From Monoplex corrugatus (Eukaryota > Mollusca > Gastropoda > Littorinimorpha > Ranellidae): a stretch of DNA of 64,000 bases. Position numbers and translations under genes: made by a program. Of the stretch, positions 13,600-27,800 are shown piece after piece (the stretch's first letter is position 1; each line of letters begins with the position of its first letter). The DNA lies in the NCBI GenBank assembly GCA_030674185.1, contig CM060312.1, forward strand, positions 54,413,668-54,477,667. Direction: 5' to 3'. Below the pieces are notes generated by a model, which was not told the origin of the DNA, made no database searches, and was given only the letters and a program-made list of their open reading frames with translations.

Positions 13600-13870
13600 G
13601 TGAGCATGCATGCTGTATATTTTCCTATCTCTTTAAGCTACTGGACACTGACATCTTTTACGGGATCTTTAACATGCATATTTAATATTTTACTGGCACA
13701 AACCCGTGAGGGTGGTTTAGGCATGGGCAGGTATGCACACCTTAACCAGGAATATCAGGAAAAAAAACAACAACTACTCCACCTTCACCAACAAGACAGA
13801 TAGTACCCAGGACCCTCCAACTGAAATCCAGTGTTTACCAATTTCATTACCACACCAGTTAATACATATA
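13600..13870 (-). mobile_element. tRNA-derived SINE (family A), minus copy
   Basis: The inverse of the family A body is visible: GGATCTTTAACATGCATATTT, then GGGTGGTTTAGGCATGGGCA and a trailing part containing GATAGTACCCAGGACCCTCC. It is a diverged partial copy. Confidence 0.65.
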
Positions 13871-15182
13871 AAGGATCACTAAGATAAATGCGACTGACTC
13901 TGGAGGAATCCAAGACATACAAATATGAAACAGCAGAGAACACATTAAAAACCTGTTTTTGCTGTTCTGATTCAAAGAGTCTCACCATGCTCAGTTTAAA
14001 AAAAAGTATATATTCTTTACGTTTCTCTGTGCTAAACTTAAAACTTATCTTTAAAATCCATTTGAAGCAAACCAGAACCTGTCACTAATAACAGTCATTG
14101 CTGAAACAAACGAACAGGTTGTGCCCAGTCAAACTTAAAACACTAAAGAAAACACTGACAATCAACCATTAAAACAGACCTTTGATGAAACAACCTTGAT
14201 GTCAAGAAATTCTTACAGCTTATTTTTTTCTATTTCAGACAGACTGATCAGCATCACTTCCTCATTTTCTTTAAAAATAAGCAGAAATAAAAATATTTTT
14301 AGGAATGGTGGGGGAAGGTGCTGATAAAAAACTAAATAACAATCAATTTAAAGAAATAAAATTATGTTGAAAGGTCAGTGGAAGCAACAAACATTTTCCT
14401 TCTTCAGTTACTATAAGGAGGCACACAACAATGTGAAGCTAAAAGCAGGCATGCACACTGCAATCTATCTTAATTCCCTCAATGTTGTCTTCGAACACAG
14501 TCTCATCCGCACTTTCTCCATCATCTTCATTTCACACTAAGCGATTGCTAGGGGAAATGCGGTTTACAGATTAACATATTCATTTCAAAGCATGTAACAT
14601 AGTTTGTGTTTTATTTAGTTCTGTATGATTTACCCTATACATTTCAATAAAACGTCTTTATGATTTATTATGATTTGAACAGTTTATGACTGCGTGTTGC
14701 TTCTTTTCAGTAAACAAATCAATGGGCATAAGATGAACATGATTATTTCTTTATTTTTCCCTGTGGACGTTAATACGTCCATAAAACAGATAAAATACAC
14801 TAAAATACAGATCAGTTTCTATGCATGATGAATTGTTTTTATCCTGAGATTTTCAGCCTCATCAGACTTCCATCAGAGCTTAACATTCATAAAATGTGCA
14901 TGACTTTTCTTTACATGGCTGAATTTCATTTACCAAGTACAATAGAGGTTGTTCCATAGCCATGAATTTGTTAGGAAACAAGATAACAGAAACCATATTT
15001 CTTGAGTCTGCTTCATCACCATTTACACAAGGTACCTGTCTGAAAACATCACTAAATATATTTCAATCACAGCACAGGGATAACTGTTTAGCAGTAGTAG
15101 CACCTCACATTCCACATACGTCACTATTTTATTGACACCTACAAGATCTGCCATAAAATGGAACTGTTTATTCTGGCAGAAT
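13871..15182. other. Region downstream of the PH-actin gene; no gene identified
   Basis: AT-rich sequence. A minus-strand stretch near 14530-14460 reads an acidic peptide (EDDGESADETVFEDNIEG) but is preceded by an in-frame stop with no good acceptor. Part may be 3' untranslated sequence of the PH-actin gene. Confidence 0.4.
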
Positions 15183-15275
15183 TTATTTATTCTGAAAGAA
15201 CCTGAAAGGCTTTTCCTTTTCTTTTCCAACCTAAGTTTTTCCTCTTTTTTCTTTTTGTTTTTGTTTTGTTTTATT
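15183..15275 (-). promoter_or_regulatory. Candidate polyadenylation signals of the PH-actin gene
   Basis: AATAAA hexamers on the minus strand lie at 15275-15270 and, overlapping, at 15192-15183, about 395-480 bases past the stop codon. AATAAA is common by chance in AT-rich DNA, so this is only a plausible 3' end. Confidence 0.3.
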
Positions 15276-15666
15276 GCCTTCACTTCTCTCAAAAGTTTTC
15301 TCTTCTGATCTGGTTTCATATCCCCCCCCCCCCCCCTCCTTGAATTATTTTCATATTTTGCACACTTGTATACTTTGCAAGAATCATATCTCCATGTTCA
15401 CAATGTTCCCATGTACACTATGTTCAGTTTAATCAGGAGACATCAAACAATGCCTACAATGAAACGCTGCAATTCTGTCAGGCACTTCCACTCACATCAT
15501 CAAGAGCGTTCTGCCAATCAGATTGAAGGCACTCATAATGTTCAGACATGACTATGACTGCTGTGATGGCCAAGATGTTTCGGCAGACACTGTTCCACCC
15601 GACGTTTAGGTTGCTCCTTAAGGTCTCAAGCTGTCGGCGCCTGAAAGGGTCAATTGGTCCTTTCCA

Positions 15667-15819
15667 TCAAGACGCTGGGGTCTGCCATTTCCTGAAGGCC
15701 TTGACCCCCAGACTGTGCCACTCGTCACGTGAAATGGCCATGTCCTTGAACTGGGGCATGCTGGCAACGGAGCAAGCACCCAAATATGCTGCATGGTAAC
15801 GGTTTGGAGCAGCATGCAC
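15667..15819 (-). CDS. PH-actin gene terminal exon with stop
   Basis: 153 bases, phase 0, encoding VHAAPNRYHAAYLGACSVAS, MPQFKDMAISRDEWHSLG and VKAFRKWQTPAS then TGA. It matches the actin C-terminus (Y-S-V-W-I-G-G-S-I-L-A-S-L-x-x-F-x-x-M-W-I-x-x-x-E-Y). The acceptor is TTATTTTCAG. The normal Trp-Ile-Gly-Gly is Tyr-Leu-Gly-Ala here. Confidence 0.95.
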   Translation of the reverse strand: MHAAPNRYHAAYLGACSVASMPQFKDMAISRDEWHSLGVKAFRKWQTPAS

Positions 15820-18800
15820 CTGAAAATAATAGTATGAAAGCGTCATGGTGATTGGGATGTACAAGCACCGATATCTTTACATTTTAGTTACCACACGGCT
15901 GTGCAAAACTGGCCAAATCGTTCTCTTTAGTTTGCCTGCGGACGGCAGCTGTAGGCCTTCAAAGCTGGCATTCCAGAGGGGGGAAGGGGGTGTGATGCAG
16001 AGTCGAGACGGGGTCATGGCAGTAGCTGCGGATGAATCCCTTCTTTGACTGTATTAAAACTTGATCATTTCACCCGGTCTTCTCCTGTCTGTAGACACGG
16101 AACCTAAGATATCTGGATGTTGATTTTTTGTAATTTACAAGTTTGTTCTAAGTGCCTGCGTTACGACTATGAATTAGAATTTGTACCGTTGGCTGAAGTT
16201 TGTAATCTACAAACTTTTGCAGTCACTGTGTGTTCAGCTGCTGTGCTTTTTTGTTAAAACGTGTATTCTTCACGTGTTGAAACTTCTTATTCCACTGATG
16301 CTGATTTTTTGTTCCCCCCCTTTTTTTTTGTTTTTGTTTTCTCATCCTTTTGTTCCCGTTTTATTTCATCTATTTATTTTGTGTGTGTGTGTTGACTTGG
16401 AGACTGGTTTCCAAATATATATGTGATGCTGAAGTGTTGATGTGTATGGAGTTAAGTGAAAGTTTAAGGATAAGTTACTCACTATTATCTGCTTTGAACA
16501 TCACATCATTCCGTCTTGTACCTAGAGCACTGTTGTGAGAGAACTGAACAGTTTTGTTGTTTCGATCGTAGTTCTTTCCTTACGTATTAGTGTTAAGTGT
16601 TGTGCGTAAAATTGAACAATGGCTGTTGTTTATGAACACACTGCATTTTTGCACAATGAGAGACTTAAGTCTTTGTGTCGAGCATATGGTGGGCATTCCA
16701 GTAAAAAAGCAAAGCCCAGGGCTCCCATTCTCTGTCAGTATGTGCTCAAAGTGCTATGCATGGCTGAGAAAACTGAAGATGTTGTCTGTTCCATCGAAAA
16801 CAATATTGAAAACCAGTCTGTCTGATGTGGAGAAGGCGGCACCGATGTGGGTTAACTTTGATGCAGCCTTGTCTGTTCACCAGTGTTCCGTTTGCTCCGT
16901 GTTTGTCAGTCAAACAAAGGGAAGAAGGCCAGCCAAGAGAAAGAGAAGCTCACAACAAATTGACATGTGCAGTTGAGTGTACACTATTCCTTACTGTGTT
17001 AAAATTTCAACCTGCATTCAACACGCACCCAGCAGTGTGTGATGACCAACCTCTTGACCCCAATTCAGTGGAGTAATTAAAACGCGCGCCTCTTCTCCCA
17101 GGTTCAGGTCGAAATCTTTTAAGTAAGTGGAGGTGCACGCTGGCATGCTGTAGTTTGTGTGGCATGTTGTTCTGTGTGCATGAAAACTGTCAGGACTGCA
17201 ATAACGGCGGTTTAAAACAGCAAAATTTTGTGAAATCGGAAATTAACCGTCTCTGTGCTTGTGATTGTGCATGTATTTGAACTAACATTGCAGTCTGCTT
17301 TGCCAGTCAAACATATTCGTGTTTGGTGTCATTTTAAAGCTCGTGGTTCTGGCCATCCAGCTATCTACAATACACTCTAGTTTGGCCAATGCGCTTTAAA
17401 AAAATGTATCATTTAAAGTCATACCCATTTCCCCCAGTTAAACTCCAGATGTCAGCTATGGCTGCTGACAGGCGAGAAAAAACAATCTGCCCAGGGAAGG
17501 CAGGCATCATGGTCGGGTCACGCATAGGTCAGCGCACTCGGCTCAGCAACTAAAGGGAAGGGTTGGAACAGCAGTGACCAATCTGTTCTTATTCATAATT
17601 TTTCTTTTTTGGAGATTTTTTTCAGTGAAGTTACCATTCCGTTCAATTGGATCAGTACCATTCTGACTTAGCAACTGCATACATTTCAACAAAGATGCAC
17701 TGAAGTTCCATGATAAAAACGAAATGTTCTTTTCTAAAATTATTTTAAAATAAACACACTTACAGCAACTCACCAATGCTAGTACTCCCCAGCTGTTACC
17801 TATTCCTGCTTAATAGAAACAGCAGCTGGGCTGTTGGCATATTACGCACACTAACTGCGGTATCACTGACTACTGGTCAACACTTCCAGAAGTAACAGTC
17901 ACATCATAATGGATTACTGAAATGGTTGCAATTAAATGGAGCAGTAAACGATTAAAGGGAAACGACTGCTCCATGACCGAAAAACTGTCACTGGCCAGCC
18001 TGTTCTTCCCATAGCAATAACCCATCAGTCCTGTGTTTATTTAACACCACATGTCTACATTTATCAGCCTATAAGTGTGCCATAAATTCTGAAAGGAAGA
18101 AACCATGGACTCAAGTAAATATAGATTGGTTGCTTGCAGATAAAAACAATGATACTGCGAATAATTCTTAGCATAAACAAACACCAAAATGGACTCTGTA
18201 TTGGTGTTCAACATGTAAAATATTTTGACTGTAGACTACTCTATGACCATGATATGGATTTTTTCTTTCCTAGAATCCTTTTTTGTTTACCATCTCTAAG
18301 CATAGTGGAGAGTTCCTTGCATGTTAACAACAGTTTTAATCTGTAGTTTTTCTAAAAGAATAGATAATATTTTTCTAAAATCACATAGTTCCACATTTTG
18401 TGGTAACTGATTTGCTATGTGAATGTTTCAAATTCTTCAAAACAGGCTGTCACACAACTCAGTTGGGAGTGTCTGTCGAAATCTTGTCTGCAGTAAGTTA
18501 ACAGAGCAAAGGAAACCTTTGAACACTTACAATGTCAATTATTGTATCATCACTATCATTATCATCAGTGTTTCAAACCAAGCTTACTGCACAGATCCGT
18601 ATCAGGGCTAAAACCACCTCAAAGCACACACACCTTGTTGACCCTGGAAAATATTTTAAAAACCTGGGAAAAAAAATTAAAGTACACATGTTACCATGAT
18701 ATACCAATGTGATTGCGCACACGATCTAAGGATACACCACTGGCGTTGACCATTCTGCCCAACTAAAAAAAACACAGGGTTTAAAAAAAAAACACCTAAA

Positions 18801-21800
18801 TACACAGGTATGCACATAACTAAATACACTAAAAGATATACATAAAAACAGGCCTACATTACCTCAAATTGCTCAATGCAGTTAATACACGTACCCAATC
18901 ATTAATCCTAACTGAAAGTATGTATGGCTTTATCAAACACATTCAAGTGAATAGACCATCAAGGCAGAAAATGACGGGAAGAGATGACAGAAATTTATCA
19001 CTAAGGATAGAAAAGCACATCTATAAAGTAACCATAATCATTATTAAGTACCATTATTTTCTTCACAGATGTCAAATAATCTTATTTCAGAGAGCAGAAA
19101 GCATTTAAACTGGCTGGAAAGTGGAATCTGACAGTGAAAAGATACTGGTAAAAGAACCCAAAAGAAAAGAGTGACTATGAAAGTGTAAGAAAACAGACTG
19201 GAACCCTGGCAACAACTGTACCTGGACAGTGACAGCAGATGGGGCCAACTTGCGCAGTTCTGCCTCCAGTCGCTCCTGAAAGCCTGGCACCATTGTCACC
19301 CCTCCACTCAGGTACACCGCTCTGGAACACAAAACAAGAAGTACAGACAACATCACAAAAGAAAAATACCTGAAAAGAGCAACCTGAATCCTACCAACTG
19401 CAAGCAAGTTGCCCTATAACCCTGAGGTCTTTGTGGAGAGAACTGACAGAGATAATCTGCAGTCAGCAGTTGAGAGGGAGGGGACTAATGACTGGGAGGT
19501 TGTGAGATCGAATCCCATCAGCCCTTTCCAAATCAGGAGACTTTCTGCCTCTGACCAACTCCTACCTGGACATGACCATACTATAGGTTCACAGAAAAAA
19601 ACTGGGACCACACCGATGTCTCATCCACTTAAAGATGCATCTTTGACGGTGTTGCTCAAATTTGCTAACCAACACTGCTCATGTATGTAGGCCTATATCT
19701 CAGACCCCACTTAAAGATGCATCTTTGAGGGTGTTGCTCAAATTTCCTAACCAACACTGCTCATGTATGTAGGCCTATATCTCAGACCCCACTTAAAGAT
19801 GCATCTTTGAGGGTGTTGCTCAAATTTCCTAACCAACACTGCTCATGTATGTATGTCTCAGACCTGGTTGATGCCAGGATCACTGTAAAAGGAAGCATAA
19901 AATACAGCTCTGTCATGCAGTCTCAGTCCAGAATGGATTACCCATCTCAGTGTCATCCAATATCATAGATTTTTAAACACTATCCCAGACTCTTGACTAC
20001 TAAAGTGATAAACAAAATGGCACAGGGGAAAAAATGTCTTGTGTGAGTATGGCTCTAACCTGAGTGTTCAAATTATGCTAAACTCATTAAAGAGGTGTAC
20101 TATATTAATCGGCCACCTGCATCACTTGCTAGAAACATCACAAACATCAGTGGCAAGAAACTCCAGGAGGTGGTCAGACTTAGCCAAGATCGAGAGTGCT
20201 GGAGGCAACTTGTGAGGACATCATGTGCAGCGGCCAACACTGTTCCCGGTGACGCCGACAGGTGAGACAGGTGAGACTATATTAATCTCATACAATAGCA
20301 GTAAAAGCTGGTGTCAAATGAGCATAAACTAAAAAGAACATGATTCCAAACTGAGCATAAACTAAATGACACAATGTTTAAGCAATCTTCTGTCTCTTGC
20401 TTTCCCTCCGCCTTGTTACTCTCATCACTTGCCACCTTTTCCTGTGGCCTTGACATACATTTAAACAAAATTACAACTGCAGCAATACATTAACCTGATC
20501 ATAGTACAGTAGTTAAAATCATGCAGGTTGCCTTTTTTCCCTTTCCTTTTTTTTAAATATCCAGTTGACATGAGCTCTACAACTAAAATGTGCTGTCCCT
20601 GAGTACAATGATACCTTGTGTCCCAGATGTAGAAGTTATTTGCTAAAAGCCATTTTTCAAATTCTTTGTTACTTACCTATACATGCATCTGTCTAGAACT
20701 AAAAATGCTGAAAAATAAATATACCAATAATATAAAAAAAATTCTGTTAATGGACAAAGAAGTCAAAGAGGAACAGTACTTCTTGTCATTTGGGAGACAG
20801 ATAAAAGGAGAGATATAGGAAGAAAAATAGCAGCGTGTGTGCATGAGTGTGTGTGCATGCCTGCGTGTGTGTGTGCACGCGCATGTGTGAGAAAATGTGT
20901 GCATGTGTAAGACACAGAAGGAGGGAGAGAAAAACTCGCGCACTATTACTTTTACTGAGCATCGAGTAATGCCACTCACCTGTACATATGTCGACGGCTG
21001 TCCATGGGGCAGGTCTGGATGGCCTGGAAGATCAATTTGTGTAGTGTAGGGTAGTCCATCTCCCACAGGTCCACGTTGAAGAACCCCTCAGGACTGATGA
21101 ATCTCCCCTCCTCAACATCCACACTTCTGTTAGTGGATTAATCAAATTCATTGCAATAGTTTCCCACAAAAAGATTGAATAAAACAAAAAATCTGTAAAA
21201 AATAATTTACCACAAAATGAACAAACAAAAGAATTAATCAATGATCTAAAGCAATAATTGCCCACAAAAAAATGAATAATCAAAAGAAGGAATCAATAAT
21301 CCATACCAATAATTTTCCATGAAATAAATGAACAAGTAAAAAAAACTGCATAAAGAAACTAAGGAAACATTTAATACTCTTACAGCAAAGCAGAGTCATT
21401 GCTGAATTTTATCAGATGAGCTGAACTTTCAAGATGCTTCTTCGAAAAACAAAAACAAAAAAATCATTCACAGAGCCTGAGGACAGATGCAACAGTCAAG
21501 TGGTTAACCCTTTGACTCCCTCCCGCACCCTGTCCCCCAGCACCTGCATTGTCAACCATGTTAGAAAAACAAAAACTTAACCTTCTGACTCCCTCACCCT
21601 ATCCACCAGCTCCCTGCAGGAAGCTGATGGAAAGGGTGAGGGAGTCAAATAGATCAAGTTTTTGCAGTTGGTGGATAGAGTGCAGGAATCAAAGAGTTAA
21701 ACACTGACTTTTACAATTGATGGATGAGGTTCTAACCTAATTAGGTACTATCTGGTGAGTAAAACAGTGAAGATTTTTTTCCCAATCTCCCAGGCCAACC

Positions 21801-24800
21801 CTTGTCAAGCGGCTGATTTCCTTTCACGTATCATACATGCCTGCCAAAACTCAAATATGCACAATGAACTTTAAGCCATGCCAGTGATCAGTAGATTACG
21901 GAAATACTAAAACAGCTACCAAACATATACATTCATGCCCGAAAACAGAGCATGACTGCATGAGTAACAGGATAACAAAACAGTCAAACAGAAATAAATA
22001 CCCATAAAAATCTTACTTGTGTATTCAAGACCATATGGGAGTTGTAGCCAACAAACAAAAAGAGAAAAAAAAAGAAAAATCACAAACAACGCATACTTGC
22101 ACACCATCTTTCAGACTCGACTCACTCATAGGACCCTTCAGGAAGAACAAATTTCCCCAGATTGATGGTGCGTTTCAGTTTGCCCGGCTGTGTGTTGCAC
22201 AGTGTTTCCTCCTCTTTGAAGTCAAAGGCTGCATAACAACACTGCACGCAGCAACATAATTCACACAGAATCAGTGATGAGGATGAAATGACTGTTATGT
22301 CATCAACATAAGTATTCTATCATTCTGGATCTTTCGTTCATTTGAATGTTTCTTTGCAAAAATAATCAATGTTTACTGGAATGTACATATGCCTTTATCC
22401 AGCTGATTTTTAGAAACAAACATGTTCTTCCTTCTTGCTTCTTGTTTATAAAAATTCTCCTCCCACTCACATACACAAACCAGTAAAAAACAATCATCTG
22501 GCTTTTCCTTCTTGCTTCATGTTTATCAAAATTGTCCCCCTACTCACATACACAAACCAGTAAAAAAAAAAACCAATCATCTGGCAGAATAGTGTTGGAG
22601 TGTGCTCAATGGGGATTCATTTGCACTCTGACAACTCCATATGTGCTACACCCAAATCTGCCAGCAATTAGCTGGCAGATTCCAGAGCCTGTGCAAATCC
22701 CTATGCTCTGGCAAGGTCTGCAAATGGGAGGATAGGGATAGGAGAGGGACCTATGAAATACTAAGATGACACCACTAGTTTTTAATGTTGCAAGCTGTGA
22801 TTGACCACAAGGTATCAGACTTTGAGTCCATGGCTGATAGAACTTAACCAGTCCACAAATGCGGGACAGAAAACCAACAAGAACCTAATGTTTGAAAAAA
22901 ATGGGGTAATACTTACAGAAAAGACAACAGATTCAAAAGAACTGACTTGCTAACAGCATATTGCAAACAGTATACATGTGAACAGACATAAAAAGAAATA
23001 AAGAAAAGAAGAACAAAACTGACCTGATGCATGATGTACTGAACCAGTAACAGCTCCACTTCTGAGACAAATTTGAAGTTGGTTTCCAGCAGTGTTTTTT
23101 TCAGGGAGTCCATGATTTTTTGTGAACCATACGGACAGCGTGATACACCTCCCTCTATTACAAAACCTGCCAACACAGTAATAATAATAATGATGATATG
23201 ACGACGATGATGATGGTGATGACGATGACGTTAATGATACACAAAAGATCAGGACCAGAAAAACATGAACACAGAATCAGAATGCGTATTTAATACAACC
23301 ATACAAGACAGGTGCAAATTTTTTGGCCAACTGGCCTTTGTCAATCATAAACAAAAGATCACAAACAACAAACAACAAACTGTCTAATATCACTCATAAT
23401 GAAAAGACGTTAAGTCAAGGAACTAACAAACGAACAAACAACACATACAAAAATCTGACAAAACAAAACCCACAAACACCAAAAGCTCTCACCATCATAG
23501 ATAGGAAGGATCTCCAGGCGCTGCCCAATGTCCACAATGATGCCAGTGGTGGCACGGTATGAGTACAGCGCAAGGAGGGGTTGCTGTACCATGCACACCC
23601 CCTGCACCTTCAAACAGCCCACTAGAGCATCCATCAAGCTGGAACGCAGCGAGTCACTCAAGGTCTGGGGGGTACTCAACATCACCTGGGATTACAAACA
23701 GAACAGGTTTCAGTTTCAGTTGCTCAAAATAACCTCTCTGTGCTCTGAATGAATTCCATAGATACTAATGCCACTGATACCATGTGATGGAGAAGATCCA
23801 AAATTATTATGACATGAGCGTTAAGTCTGCACATAAGCCCCATGTGTTGGCAAGGTTTTGAGTGAACAAACACAGAACTCGTGTCAAATGCTGTGGATGT
23901 TTGTGTCTGACACTGTGGATATGATGTTTCTGAAATTTGTTTTGATATGTGGAGGGTTTTTATTTTTGATTTTGATACATTACTCTTTTTCTCATAACAA
24001 AAACCTGTTTTGATTTTGATACATTACTCTTTTTCTCATAACAAAAACCTGTTTTGATTTTGATACATTACTCTTTTTCTCATAACAAAAACCTGTTTTG
24101 ATTTTGATACATTACTCTTTTTCTCATAACAAAAACCTGTTTTGATTTGATACATTACTCTTTTTCCCATAACAAAAACCTGTTTTCTGACTTATCTCTA
24201 GCAACTGGCAGAACTGAAGTGAGACCCTGAAATTCATGACTTGCTCGCAAAAGTATGCAGCCTCACAGACTGAGCATGAGATCCTGCTTTGTTGCTAACT
24301 AACCAACCTAAGTAGGCAGAATTTGACTATTACTTGAATCTTTTTCGATGCTACACTTCATTTGGCCAGGAGGGAGATAGTGGTGACAAAGTGTGCAGCG
24401 GCCAACACCGAACCCGGTGACGCCAACAGGTGAGACAAATGAGATACTTCATTTGGATCAAAGAAATAAGAGGGAAGCAGGGAGAATTTTTTTAATATTA
24501 ATCAAATAACATACTCTTGAGAGTCATGTAGGAATTATCTCCCATGTTAAAGAACTACTCAAATCTAACACATTGCGCTACCCATTCAGCTAGCATAGAA
24601 GCAGATACAAAGCACAAAAACCGTAGCTCTGATTTGAGAAGTTCTACAACATGGGAGATAATTCCTACGTGACTCTCAAGACTTATGTTCTTTGATTCAT
24701 TTGGATCAGTATTTGGGTAGGACTTGATGAGCACATGTTTTCTTCCATTTCAAAAACTTCCGCTAAACTAGAGGAACAGCTAGATCTGAACATAAGAGTT

Positions 24801-27800
24801 AATGAATCAGTAACATTCTTATCATCCTGACCATTAAAACTAAACCATAAAAAGACACCAAAGTTGGCCCAATGCATGAAATTTCAAAATATATTGTATT
24901 TTATCTAATTACAAAGTTTTAGTGAATTGTGGTGAGATTAAGACCTGTTCCTAAGGACAGGGATGCAATCAGTTGTGTGATCAAAATCTTTAACAACCCC
25001 CTGACTTCCAGAACTTTTCAGATTTTTTGCAAAAAAATGGGTTACATTAAAGAAAAAATAATAAAAAAATAATTAAATTACCTAATATCTAATAAACTAT
25101 ATATTTTCTTGAAGGAAAATGAACTGGCTGTTTATTGCTGATGTTTTTCTGTCAATCCAAGCACAGATAACTCCATGACAATGAGGATGATTTACTTTTC
25201 AAAAGATAATTAGGAGTTGATTTAAAAAAAAAAACACAATAAAATTAATGTGAATATTTTGTAAAGATTATTGTTGGCAGAAATGATGAAAAATGGTGTA
25301 CAATTTATTATCTTGGAGGAGTTTGGCATTATCAAAGACTTTAGAATTTTTACAATTTTATAAACAAGCAGTACAGTTTCATCAGAAAACAACAAGTCAA
25401 AAAAGTCCACACAATGTGCATCCAGTGGCAGGAACTCAGTAGGTCCATGGGGCCGTGGTAAGTGGGTACTCCTTTGGAATGTCAACATCAAAGGTATCGT
25501 CTGCTGCAGAACAAACACATCTCTGTTCACTCCAAGCACGGCCACGTGTCTGTCCATGACTTGATCGAACACGCACACGACCACGCCTACCTCTTCAGGT
25601 ACTCGGAATGTCAACAAAATCCTCAGGGTAATCACTGTCCGAACTAGAATCCTCTGTTGGTTGAACAACAATGGCGTCTCCGTCACCACGGCCACCACTT
25701 TCATTATCAAACTGTCCGGATTATTGGGTAAATCCATCAAAAATCGAGCTACTTCCTCAGCAGTATAGCATCTTGACGCCATCTGCTTCGATATGGTCAG
25801 CACTTTTTCAAACGAAAAAAATCTGATCAAAATCGGCCCAAAACAAAAAAAGTATGTGCACAGCCATTTGCATGGAAGTGTGCTCTAGTCATTGACTGCA
25901 GTCACATGATTTCAGTTTATTTCCATTTCACAGTAGTGTTCAGAGTTCAGTGACCCCTAAACCACCGCACCTACTTCCGTGGTTGGAAGTGAAATGCTTA
26001 AGTGTGTTTCCTCGAAATGGCCAATCACACATTTCCAGACTAAACACCACATTTGCCATTTTCACAGTAGAGAAATAAAATTAGTATCATCATAAACTGC
26101 AAAGTCTGTGCGTGGTGGTGTTGCGTGTGGTGGTGTGTTTGTGTGTGTGTGTGTGTGTGGGCTGTGTGTGTGTGTCTGTGTTGTGTGTGTGTCTGTGTGT
26201 GTCTGTCTGTGTGTGTGTGTGTGTTTTTATTTTCATGAAAAACTGAAAATGTGCAAAATCAACTTATGAGTGATTCCGTGAGAATGGGTCACATATTTGT
26301 TTACACAAACAAACACAGACAACGCAGAACCCATGCGCAATAAGAATCAGTCTTGCCTAATCACAGAATTACAAGAAAGGGAGTGACTGACCGCATATTG
26401 TTTAGGATCCACCCCAAGCTCTGTGAAGACTTTGCTGAAGACTGCTGTCATCATGTCCACATCTATGTTGAACTGCAACACCACAATACTTTCATCAGGC
26501 ACAACAACACACAAGTCAATTCCTTGAGTTTTTTTTTCTTCTCAAAACTACAACAATTCTTTTTATGAGCAGCAGTAATGACAATGACATATACTTTTAT
26601 TTTCCAGTGATAAAAGTTACAGCTGAAAATCATTTTTCAAACTTGCTGTTATTAATCTGCCACGGACAGCAGCTAATAATGTAAGCTATGAATGTTCAAT
26701 CCATACTTGTTTTTCATATTTTCATGAAAAATTTGAGAGAGAGATGTGTGTGTGTGTGTGTGTTTGTCTGTGTGTGTGTGTCTGTGTCTGTGTCTGTGTG
26801 TGTGTGTGTGTCTGTGTGTGTGTCTGTGTCTGTGTGTCTGCGGTGTTGTTGGTGTTGGTGTGTGGTGTGTGTATCTGCGTGTGTGTGTGTGTGTGTGTAT
26901 GTGCATCCGTTATCTATTTGAACGTTTTTTCACAGAAGTGCTTTTAGAAAAATAAATGTTTGCTGGTAAACAGCTTAAAAAAATGTATGGAAAATAGTAT
27001 ACACTTCCACACTACTGAATTCAGCGACAATGTATGGGGATAAACACTACACCACGTTAAGCACACACTACTAATGTTAAATCACATCCTATAATTCCAA
27101 AGTATGTACACTGTTAAGTATTTCAGCCTTTGATGGTTTATACATTTACCACTGACTGAAATTCATGGACATGTCAATTCAGTGAATCAAACAATACATT
27201 ACTCCAACTGAACAGAAAGAACAGATGCATTCAAGCATACATATGTATAACTGCTTGTACACTGCACAAAGCATTCTGTTACACTAACAGTTGAGAAGGT
27301 TTAGCATAACAGTTAACATGAAACATGCAAAATCAAAATCAACATTCATAGCAAGTTTATTCAAATTAATGGGTAATGTTACAGTCACATGCACTTGATA
27401 TTAATGATTAATACGAGTCATTTCTTGCAAAAAGACATCTACAGTATTCATGCAACTGTTTTAACTACACAAAGGTAGTATTACGTTTTATGGTAAATTA
27501 CCAGGAGAAATTCACATCTGGAAGAAAACAAAAGGCCAAACAAAACAAAATTTCCTACAGAATTTATTACTGAAGGGTTATGAACCTTTGCAACTGGTAA
27601 TATGAACCTTTGCAACTGGTAACTATCTTCAAACCTACTGTTATGAAACATACAGCTATCATCAGGTGTTATTTGTTTCCATCAGATACCATGGCACACT
27701 GGTCAGTGTATTAAATAAATACTGGAAAGCTACAGGATTGCATCCACATTTGCAAAATGTTGAGTGTGTCAAGGTCATATATTAGGATAAGACCCCACAG

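Noticed and set aside
14460..14545. Acidic minus-strand peptide EDDGESADETVFEDNIEG
   Set aside because: It looks coding, but an in-frame TGA lies two codons upstream and no AG with a pyrimidine tract can open it. It is too short to assign.
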